This document shows, piece after piece, positions 20,264-29,536 of a stretch of DNA of 64,000 nucleotides. The stretch is from CAJXJP01 sp964022365 (lineage in GTDB: Bacteria; Patescibacteriota; Gracilibacteria; BD1-5; UBA6164): positions 62,001-126,000 of the forward strand of contig CAXHZN010000001.1 in assembly GCA_964022365.1 (NCBI GenBank), written 5' to 3'. The notes under the pieces are model-generated. The model made no database searches and was not told where the DNA came from. It saw only the letters and a program-made list of their open reading frames with translations. The position numbers were made by a program, and so were the translations under genes. Position 1 is the first letter of the stretch. Every line of letters begins with the position of its first letter.

Positions 20264-23125
20264 TTATTTATTTCTACTCAATAATTTTGCAATAAATACA
20301 ATCATTGAAAAAATTTGTACTAAATACATACAGATTAAAATGAATCCTAAGAAATTTATTTTAATTTTATCTTTGTAGTCAGAATTTGAATAACGTTTCA
20401 TTGATGCTCCAAAAATATGAGCATTTCAAGTTTCTCAACTAATAGCTAAATCTGAATTAACATTTGCTTGTCCAAAACTTATTCCTCTCACTCTACTTTC
20501 TCAAAGTATCATCGGATCAGTTTGTCCAAATCATCTATCAGCTCTTATTTCAATATTTCCCCTATCATTAGAAAAAGAATTCTCATTGTTATCAAAGCTT
20601 GTATTATACTTATCTTCTTGGTTAGAATATCTGTCTAAATCATTTTGCTGTTGTTGCGTTTCCAGTGCGATATAAGAATTAAATTGGTTTACAATTTTAT
20701 ATTCCTCTGCCACTTGTGTTTGCGATTGTTGTGGAAAATTTTCTCCAAGTAATAGTCTTTTAGAAATATATCCAGCTTGGATTCTTTTCCAATTATCTGA
20801 AATATTTTCTTGAGAATCTTCACAAGTTTTATAAATATTTGAAGTATTTATTTCAAATATATTTTTCACTGTATTTTCTATTTGATTTTGTGATTTAATT
20901 TCATAAATATTCCCTTGAGATACAGATAAATATGTTTGAATTTCTGATTTATATTTTTTAATATTATTTCAAATTTTTAGAATTGAAAATTTATTTGTTT
21001 TCCCATATTCACTTGAAAAATATTCATTTTGCTCAGTTGAATAATTAAAATTATCATCATTAGTTACAAATACAATATTTGTGTTTTGAAGTTTTGTGTC
21101 TTCGATAAATTCTAATAATTTATCGATATTAGAATATCACCAAAAAGAAATATCATCTACTTTCAGGTGTTTTTCAACTTCAAAATTAAAACTATATAAC
21201 TGTGTATCTTGAAGAGAATTATTATAATTTTTTATCGAATCATATATTTTTGCATACATTTTATTCGCTCAAGTATTTTTTGTACTTTGTGAATTATCAA
21301 AGAAAATATGAATTTTCTTATCAATATTTTTTTCTGATGCTAAAGAAATATTTTCTTCATTTAAATATTTTTGTAAATCTTGATCAATACAAATAGAGTT
21401 ATTTTTTATTTTTTCTCCTCAAATATCTGATATATTTAAAGTATTTTGTAGAGAAATAAATGATTCTATTTGAGATTTTTCTTCTAGAATTTTTTCTTGT
21501 TTGAGTTGATTATCAACATAAATTTTAGAACTAAAACGTGATTCATCTCATATTTTTAGATTTGTGAGTGAAAGTTTTGGAGAATAATTAAAATTTTGAT
21601 TTTCAACAGGAGTAAGCATCACAATTTTAACTTTTTGTTTCCCTTGATTTACATTTTTAGCAAGGATTGGAAAAATTCTGAGATTATAGGTATTATATCA
21701 AATTTTTTCGATTAATGCTGGATCAATATTTTTTCTCAAAGAATCACTATACACTTTTTTTGCAGCTCCTCTTGGTGCGATTTGACCAATAAGTTCGTCT
21801 TGCAATCCTAAATATAATTCGCTTACCACTGTTGATTCTCCGGGAGACTGAAATTGTATAATCACTTCTTGATTTTCTAAACTTTGGTTTTCAAAATAAA
21901 ATTCATAGCTTGTTTTTACAAAATTTTCGCTTGTATCAAAATTATTTTCCACTTCACCCAAGCTAAAAATTACTTCTGCTTGTTCTCAGGTTTTTGTTTC
22001 ATTAGTAGCAAATGATGAACTATTAGAAACATATTTTGATATTTTTTCTCCAAAATATTTTTCCGGAGTTTGATCAAATATTTTTGTAAATAATTGTTTA
22101 TTTGAATTATATAATCCTCCATTTTTTATTTCTGATAAAATTGCTTTTTCAAAAATAAAATAATTGATTTCATCGAGTGATTCTTCATTATATCCATTGA
22201 CTTGTACATGCGTTCTCACGTCTGAGAGATATTGACTTGCCAGGTCATTTTTATAGCCAGGAATCCATACAATTATAGAAACTAAAATAGTTAATATAAC
22301 AAAATTACTTATTCAAAATAAAAATCATTTTTTTGAATTTTCACTGTGAGAAAAATACGTATGAAGCATTTTCACAGGGAAAAATAATACGAGTGCTTGA
22401 GAGAAAAATGTTAAAAATATTTGCCAAAGATATTCTCAAAATCCGAGATTATATCCTCAGATATTTGCATCTAAAACTAAATAAATCCCTGCTGAAATTC
22501 ATTTTAAAAATAAAAATTCAATTCATACAATTGAAAGTGTTGTAGTCACACCAACAAGGAAAAATAAAAATATATTGTAGTATAAAAAGAAATTTACAGC
22601 TTGAGAATAATATTTTTTTGCTCATAATTTTGGAAAAATATTTTTCACACACATCAGCAATGGAAAAATCCCCATAAAAGCTAGAGAAAAAATCATATCT
22701 CTGAATCTTATATCTTCTAGACTGATTAACACTCCACTGATGAGAATAGAAGCAAAAGAAATAATTGCTGGAAAATAAATCAAAAAGAAATATTTTTGAT
22801 TAAAATTTTTATGTAATATTTTTACTGTTTGGAAGGAAAAAAGTAAAAATAGTATATATACTCCTAAATACGGCCATCCATAATTTCATTCTGATTGCAA
22901 AATAAACAGAAAAGCTCCGATTCACACAATTGGTAAAAATGTTAATATCGCATAAAAAATAGTGGTTAAAATTCCCATAGAATCTTGTTTCACATTATTT
23001 TCCAGACTCGAAATATTTTCTTCTTGAACATTTTTTAAATAATTCAAAAAATTTTCTAAAACTTTAATAATAAAATTCAACATAAATATTTGTAATATAA
23101 ATATAATTATTTGCATAATACTCAT
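20264..23125 (-). CDS. membrane protein with VIT and von Willebrand A-like domains
   Basis: 953 residues. Residues 1-310 hold about eight membrane segments. Residues about 385-500 form a VIT domain: SYEFYFENQSLENQEVIIQF, IAPRGAAKKVYSDSLRKN and DPALIEKIGYNTYNLRIFPI, the family's DPALxExxG-x-FxxRxxPI block. A vWA-like segment follows with KIHIFFDNSQSTKNTG (D-x-S-x-S metal site). A final membrane helix sits at the C-terminus. The layout resembles the PEP-CTERM-associated integral membrane VIT proteins (TIGR02921-like). Role unknown; probably surface-protein handling. Flanked by hairpins on both sides. Confidence 0.7.
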
Positions 23126-23190
23126 ATTATTTGGTACTTCAAATATTTATTAAATATTTATTTTACAAATTAGATATTTATTTTTAAATT

Positions 23191-23235
23191 TAAAAAAAAG
23201 ATTTCCCGGGAATATTCCAGGGAAATCTTTTTTTT
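23191..23235 (-). terminator. terminator-like hairpin of the CCCGGGAAA family
   Basis: AGATTTCCCGGGAATATTCC and AGGGAAATCTTTTTTTT: nearly identical over 30 bases to the hairpin at 20214-20258. Confidence 0.8.
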
Positions 23236-23237
23236 AA

Positions 23238-24425
23238 TTATTTTAATTCTTTATTTATATGTTCTGCCGTTACAAATGCGCTGCTCCAAGCCCATTGTAA
23301 ATTAAATCCTCCAGTTTTCCCAGTCACGTCAACCACTTCTCAGTTAAAATATAATCCAGCAAGTTTCTTTGCTTGCATATGATTATCTAATTCATTTGTA
23401 TCAATTCATCCTGAAGTTGCTTTTGCTTCTTTGAGACTTCTAAATGTATGTAAATCCAGATTTCTGACATTATCTTCTTCAGATAATTCAAAGAATTTTT
23501 TGAGACTTTTTGTTGCATTTTCTAGTGGGATTTTTATTTCTAAAGAAAAATTATCACAAAAATATTGTTCAAATTCGCTCTCTGGAATTTTAAGAGAATT
23601 CAAATATTCTCCAGCAGCTACAGAAACATTATGAATAATTGGACCACTTACTCAAAAATGTGTAAATAATATTGGCCCAAATTCAGCATAAATAACATGA
23701 GGTTTTTGTCCTCCTCCTGCTAAGGGGGAGTTAGAGGGGGTAGATTTTTTATCTATAAATTTCATATCTACTTTCGCTGATACTCCAGATATTTCTTTTA
23801 AATCTTGTTTTGTAGAAACTCCACAAAGACATGGATGAGTTGGTGTCATATTTATTTCTAACTTTTCAGCCATTCTATATCCATCTCATGTCGTTCAAAC
23901 ATGTGCAAAACTTCTTCATCCAGCTGACACAACTACTTTTTTTGCAAAATAACTTTTTGCTGATTTCGTTGTTACTTTGTATTTAAATCCTAAATCTTGA
24001 GAACTTTGAGATGTCAGTTCTATTTTTTCTACACCATCATCAGTTTCGAGTTCACAATTTTGTTTTTTCAAATTATCCAATAAACATGACAATAGCTCTT
24101 TTGAATCTCCACTTTCTAAAATCAATCTTGATCTATCTTCTTCTACTATTGAAACATTATTTTCAGCAAAAAAACTCATAATATCCCAATTGGTATATTT
24201 TGAAAATATTGATAAAAGAAATTTTTTATTTTGTGTAAAATAATCTCTCATCGGTTCGATATCCATATTTGAAACATTCGCTCTTTCTCAACCTGAAAGT
24301 AACACTTTTATCCCTGGTTTTCTATTTTTTTCTAATACTATTTTTTTTAATTTTTTATCCAGACAAATCCCAGTATATAAACCAGCTGCTCATCCTCAGA
24401 TAATAACGACATCATAATTACTCAT
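23238..24425 (-). CDS. YhiN/HI0933-type FAD-dependent oxidoreductase with a palindromic-repeat insertion
   Basis: 395 residues, the family length. The start has VVIIGGGAAGLYTGI (two of the glycines TGA), then EKNRKPGIKVLLSGGERANVSN, the HI0933 K-x-x-x-SGxGRCN-like block, VVVSAGGRSFAHVGTTGDGYRMAEK, and the C-terminal AKKLAGLYFNGEVVDVTGKTGGFNLQWAWSSAF. The family binds FAD; its substrate is not well defined. At residues about 226-241 the peptide STPSNSPLAGGGQ interrupts a conserved beta stretch and corresponds to a palindromic repeat in the DNA. Confidence 0.9.
23703..23747. repeat. palindromic repeat translated in frame in the HI0933-type gene
   Basis: CCTCCTCCTGCTAAGGGGGA, then GTTAGAGGGGGTAG; same plan as the repeat copies in galE and recG. 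The frame gives STPSNSPLAGGG. Confidence 0.75.
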
Positions 24426-24486
24426 AAATATTTTTTTCTTTAAAAATTTTTTGAAATTATAGCTAAAAATAATTATTTTGCGAATA

Positions 24487-24522
24487 AAAAATTCCCGGGA
24501 AATTTCCCGGGAATTTTTTATT
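24487..24522 (-). terminator. thrS terminator of the CCCGGGAAA family
   Basis: AAAATTCCCGGGAAA and TTTCCCGGGAATTTTTT, a near-perfect palindrome just after the thrS TAG stop. Confidence 0.85.
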
Positions 24523-24526
24523 ATTT

Positions 24527-26410
24527 CTATAATGCTTTGCTTTTAATTTCTTCTACGATTCTTGCGATAAATTCTTCTTTCTTTTCGACTGTTTGTTGCT
24601 TTGTTTTATAATTTCTCACAGCAACTGATCCTGATTCTTGTTCAGCTTCTCAGATTACCACGATATAATTATTATGCATTTTTTCAGCATTTCTTACTTT
24701 TTTATTTAAGTTATCAGTTGAAAAATCTCCAGAAACTCTTACTCATGCTTTTTTTAATTCTCACATCACTTCATGTGCATAGTCATCAAACATAGGTAAA
24801 ACTGGTACAACTTTTACTTGTCTTGGAGCTAACCACATTGGGAAAACACCAGCAAAGTGTTCGATTAATACTCACATTCCTCTTTCTAATGATCCAGAAA
24901 TGGCTCTATGGATTACTACAGGTCTTTCTTTTTGATTTTCTTCATTTGTAAACCCAAGATCAAATCTCACTGGGAGATTAAAATCACATTGGATTGTAGC
25001 CAGTTGCCATTCTCTTCCAATAGCATCTTTAAACATGAAATCTAATTTTGGACCATAAAATGCAGCTTCTCATTCTACTCTTTGATATGGTAAATCACTT
25101 GCTTGAGCAGCTTCTTCGAGTGCTGATTCTGCTTGAACCCAAACATCTTCTTCCCCTAAATATTTTGATTTATCTTCTCCTCTTACTGAAAGAGAAACCC
25201 AGTAATCATCAGTCATTCCAAGAGTTGTATAAAATTCTTTAATAATTTCAGTAATTCCTTGAACTTCAGCTTTGATTTGATTTACTCTACAAAATAGGTG
25301 TCCATCATCTTGAGTAATGGCTCTTACTCTTGTAAGACCTGATAATTGTCCTGATTTTTCATCTCTATATACTGTTGCTGGTTCAAAATATCTTACCGGC
25401 ATATCTCTATAAGAAAATTGATTATCAGCAAATAATTGCATATGATGAGGACAATTCATTGGTTTGAGGAAAAATTTTTCTTTTGAAGTTCCTCCCCAAA
25501 CACTAAACATATCATCAAGATAATGTCCAGCATGACCTGAAGTTTCATATAATGATTCTTTTGCTAAATGTGGAGTCCAAACTCTATCATATCCTTTTTG
25601 TTCATGAAGTCCCCATAAATAATCTTCAAGAGATTTTCTCAACACCATCCCAGCTGGTTGCATAAGTGGCAAACCTGGACCGATTAAATCAGAAATAGTA
25701 AATAATTTTAATTTAGCTCCTAAGATTCTATGATCTCTTTTTTTTGCTTCTTCGAGCATTTTTAAATGAACATCAAGTTCAGCTTTATCATTAAATGCAT
25801 ATGCATAAATTCTTGTTAATTGTTGATTTTGAGCATCCCCTAACCAATATGCTCCTGCTACTCTTGCTAATTTAAAAGAATTTGCATCAAGTTGATTCGT
25901 ATTTTCAACATGAGGACCAGTACACATATCAATAAATTTAAGATTTTTTACTTGATCTCCATCTAAATCTTCAAATGATTCAAATTCATTTTCTTTTAAG
26001 AAATCCTGCATTTTATTATAAAATTCTGAAGATTTCCCTTTTGAAACATTATAATAAAAAGAAATTTTATCTGATAATTTTTCAGAATTTTTAAAATCCC
26101 CTGATTCAAATCTATCGATGAGTTGAGTTTTAAATTCTTCATCCATAGCAGTGAGAACTTTTCTCCCAGTAGAATAATCGACTTCGAATTTTTTAAATTC
26201 TTGATTTTGAGTAATTATTTTTTTCATAGATTTCTCTACTTTTTTCAAATCTTTATCAGAAAATTCTACTTCTCCAAAATCAAAATCATAATAAAATCCA
26301 TCTTCCGTATCTGGACCTGTTGCAATTTTTGCATCCGGGAAATTTTGTTTTACTGCTTGAGCCATTATATGGGCCAAACTATGTCTTTTAGTTGATAATT
26401 CTACACTCAT
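24527..26410 (-). CDS. thrS: threonyl-tRNA synthetase lacking the TGS domain
   Basis: 627 residues, ending in TAG. ThrRS charges tRNA-Thr. It starts directly at the editing domain: HSLAHIMAQ (HxxxH) and CTGPHV (CxxxH) are intact, so Ser-tRNA editing should work. The TGS domain that usually comes first is missing. The catalytic core has the zinc ligands in MNCPHH, DDGHLFC and VVIHRAISGSLERG, with motif 2 RYFEPATVYRDE. The anticodon-binding domain is at the end. The first 446 codons contain no TGA although Gly is frequent; only about six appear later. The 5' leader carries a Thr-rich peptide and a terminator hairpin (see 26511-26653). Confidence 0.97.
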
Positions 26411-26449
26411 AATTATTTTTTTATTTAATATTATTTTTTTCTATTCACT

Positions 26450-26504
26450 TTTTGAGTCCGGACTCAAAATATAATAATCCTCCCGAAGGGTGATGGATTA
26501 TTAT
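26450..26504 (-). promoter_or_regulatory. structured 5' untranslated region of thrS
   Basis: Two hairpins between the attenuator and the thrS ATG. One is the perfect palindrome TTTTGAGTCCGGACTCAAAA (26450-26469). The other has a 10-bp stem ATAATAATCC/GGATTATTAT (26471-26504) closing an inner CCCTTCGGG UUCG-type tetraloop. They could protect the mRNA or serve as an autoregulatory site; function unproven. Confidence 0.55.
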
Positions 26505-26510
26505 TTTATA

Positions 26511-26546
26511 AAAAAACTCTACTTTTATACAAAGTAGAGTTTTTGG
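26511..26546 (-). terminator. attenuator terminator in the thrS leader
   Basis: In the minus-strand transcript ACTCTACTTT-GTATA-AAAGTAGAGT is followed by seven U. It lies before thrS, not after a gene. Its 5' arm CTACTTTGT is exactly complementary to ACAAAGTAG at the end of the leader-peptide gene (26591-26599), which gives an alternative antiterminator. Confidence 0.85.
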
Positions 26547-26590
26547 TGTTTTTAAATTTTTTATAATTTCTTTTTTCACACAAAAATTCC

Positions 26591-26653
26591 CTACTTTGTT
26601 ATAAGTAAAGTTGTAGTAACAGTGATAGTGGTTACAAGTTGTGCGAGGTTCAT
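26591..26653 (-). CDS. threonine-rich leader peptide of thrS
   Basis: A 20-codon reading frame starting ATG and ending TAG: MNLAQLVTTITVTTTLLITK. Seven of 20 codons are Thr (ACC, ACT, ACA), with a run of TVTTT. It lies between a sigma70-like promoter and a terminator hairpin in front of the thrS gene. The last codons and the stop overlap the antiterminator sequence. The classical reading is: scarce Thr-tRNA stalls the ribosome on the Thr codons, the antiterminator forms and thrS is transcribed; when Thr-tRNA is plentiful the ribosome reaches the stop, covers that segment and the terminator folds. The peptide itself has no other expected function. Confidence 0.8.
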   Translation of the reverse strand: MNLAQLVTTITVTTTLLITK

Positions 26654-26682
26654 ACGTCCTTGGTTAAGAAGTTAACATTTTT

Positions 26683-26710
26683 AATATATAAAATATAATC
26701 TATTTGTCAA
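26683..26710 (-). promoter_or_regulatory. sigma70-like promoter of the thrS leader
   Basis: On the minus strand TTGACA (26705-26710), 16-base spacer, TATATT (26683-26688). It precedes the leader peptide by about 30 bases. Confidence 0.65.
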
Positions 26711-26796
26711 AAGAGTTTTTTTGTATTTGAGATATTTTTTATATAATGAATTATAAAGTAGAGATTACTTTATTTATTTTTGTGATTTTTTTGTTT

Positions 26797-29490
26797 ATGA
26801 AATCTGGAAATTTACGCGCATTTACATTTGTAGAATTACTTATTACTCTGTCAATATTATCTCTATTAGCTGTGATTTGATATACAGCCGTTGGAAATAA
26901 GCAGCAAAATACTCTCAACACAAAAGTAACTTCAGAAGTTGAAACACTTAAAAATGCTTTATTATTAGCAAAACAAGAAAATTCAGTTTTACCTCTTCCA
27001 GATGGAAATAATAATTTTTATGCCATTGATACAAGTTATTCTCATGATTATGAAAATGAAAATACCTATTGAGTGCATGGATTTATTACTCAAAACACAC
27101 TTGCAAAAAAATATATTGATGTGATTCCTGTCGACCCAAGAACCAATTCATACTATGCATATGGGAAAACAAAATGAAGCGAAATGTATGAAATTGCTTC
27201 TGTTGTTTTTGAAAATCAAGAACCTAAATCAAAAGTAATTTGAGATTATACAGCCCAAGAAGGTCCTTTTAATCTTATTCGTGAATATAATGGTCCATAT
27301 TTTGTAGATGATAATTCAACTCAAAATTTTGCCTACAATCCATATGAAAAAATTCTCTCAGCAAAAATTTGAGATAATTCAGGAAATATAACCGTAAATG
27401 GGAAAAATTTAACTGCCGATGAAATTTCAAGTATTCATCTTGTTTCTGGAGATACAATAGAAATCCCACAAAATAATAATGCAACGATTTATTTCTCAGA
27501 TGGAACCGTTTCAGCTCTTTGAGATACGTCTCAAGTCACAAAACTTACACTTCAAAATTTAGAATTTCCAAAACAAAATAATCTCATCACAAAAGTTCAA
27601 CTGGTTTTACAATCAGGAATGATTTGGAACAAAGCAGCATCTTTAGATGAAGAATCTCAGTTTGAAATTTATACTATTGATTCAACAGCAGCTGTTCGTG
27701 GGACTGTATTTTGAGTTCAAAAAAATTCATGAAATTCAAAAATTCTTGTTTCTGAGTGAAAAGTTGCTGTATATAAAAACTATGAAAATAATTTAGAAAC
27801 ACTTTTAGAAAAAATTTCAACAAACAAAACTATTTCTAGAGAGCAAGTATCTTCAATAAATAATAATGTAATAACTATTGATGAAGAAACTCAAGAAAGT
27901 ATCATCGAAGTGGAATCGGATGAATCTATAAAATGAGTTCAAATTGATACTCAAAGCCAATGAGAAGTTGAGCCAACAAATGACTCAGTAGAATATATTC
28001 CAGAAGAAATAAAAAAAGATATTATTGATAATAGAATTTTATTTTCAAAAAATATATGATTTTGAGTTGATACTCTCGAAATCAATGATCAATGAGAAGT
28101 AGAAACTCTCATTCTCAAAATGCAAAAAAAAGTTTGGAACTGACTCGATAAAATATCTATATCTTCTAGTTTAGGTACTACTAAACAAGGTTTATCTGCC
28201 AATATTGAAAAAAATAATATTATAGATCTCATAGAAGAAAATAATCAATATTATATTGATTTATCTAGTGATATACAAGCTGGATATGTTTCTTATCATC
28301 TACCTACAGAAGATATTTCTCAAGAAAATACTATTTCAATATTTTCTACTGCAAATGCAGATTACACAAAACAAGTATGAGACCAAAAATGACGTAATAT
28401 AGATTTATCTACGGATGCAGAAATAACAGGATGAACTGAATATCGTGATGTTACTCCACTCTGAGAATCAGACGATGACACTACCGCAGCTTGAACATCT
28501 TGAGAATCTAAAAATCTCGGAACTATTACTATAAAATTAGTCCAAACACGTAACCAAAAAAACTTCTTTTCAAAATCGGTGACCGTTCCACTAATAAAAG
28601 AAAGTAAAATTTCTCAAGAAAAACCAAAAGACGAACTCCCACTACTCGTTCGTGAAAAACCTATACTTCCACCATTAGATGAAGATGAAAGTGAAGAGTG
28701 TAAAAATAGTTTTATGTATAATAATATAAATTGAGAAGAAGAATGTATCGAAAAAAATGATAACTTAGATGAGGGTTGGAATCTAGTAGCCTATGCCCCA
28801 TTTAATAACTTTGAATTTAAACCTACTTATGAAAAACCAACGAATAAAGAAAAGATTTATGGATTTCATAGAGATACTTGAAATATTCAAGTACATAGTA
28901 CGACAAATCTAATACAAACTTGATGAGGTGCTTGTACTCCTGGTTTAGAATGAGATACTTTTAAAAATAATTACTGTGGTAATTCATGAGAAATTTCATG
29001 ATTTAATACACATAGTCATCTAATTCAAAAAGATGGGGAAACATGAGTTTTTATTGATAATTTTAATGATGATACAATTTTAAAATATGAATTTTGAGAA
29101 AATTTTAAAGATCTAAACAATTTTGTTTTCGAAATAAATATAAGATGAGCTGCCTTAAAAAGAATAGATTATAAAAATTATTATTTAGTAGATAATGATA
29201 ATTTTAAAGTGTACTTGTTTAAATGAAGTTTAGTTTTAAACATCAATGGTCAAATTTTATCTATTCCTAAATCTGAAATAGATTTAATAATAAATAATAA
29301 TTACTATTACAATATTTTTATTAAAAGTAATGATTGAGAAGTCTCATTATGATTAGATACCTTTACAACTACTGAACTGATAAGCTCAGATATATCACTT
29401 GGTAGATATCAATATATTTGAGTAAATAAGGATTGAACTAAAAGTCAATGGAATGATGTTATAAACTACATAAAAATTTATGAAAAATAA
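26797..29490 (+). CDS. pilin-like N-terminus fused to a FecR domain, large surface protein
   Basis: 897 residues. Residues 4-30 read NLRAFTFVELLITLSILSLL, a type III (prepilin) signal: FTFVELL with the Glu at +5, but Ala instead of Gly before the cleavage site. A pilin-like region follows with DVIPVDPRTNSYYAYG. Residues about 215-330 match FecR: IHLVSGDTIEI, QLVLQSGMIWNKAASL, STAAVRGTVFGV and ILVSEGKVAVYKN. The C-terminal 250 residues look like a beta-rich lectin/LamG-type fold. It is about six times longer than a normal pilin. It may be a pilus-tip or surface sensor, but this is inference. Divergent from thrS. Confidence 0.65.
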
Positions 29491-29520
29491 AAACCAAAGC
29501 GTATCGCTTTGGTTTTTATT
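29485..29520. terminator. terminator between convergent genes
   Basis: AAAAACCAAAGCG-tat-CGCTTTGGTTTTT. Confidence 0.85.
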
Positions 29521-29536
29521 TTAATGAAAATATTGT

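Noticed and set aside
26450..26653. T-box riboswitch for thrS
   Set aside because: No conserved T-box sequence (TGGNACCGCG-like) is present; the Thr-rich reading frame and simple terminator fit ribosome-mediated attenuation better.
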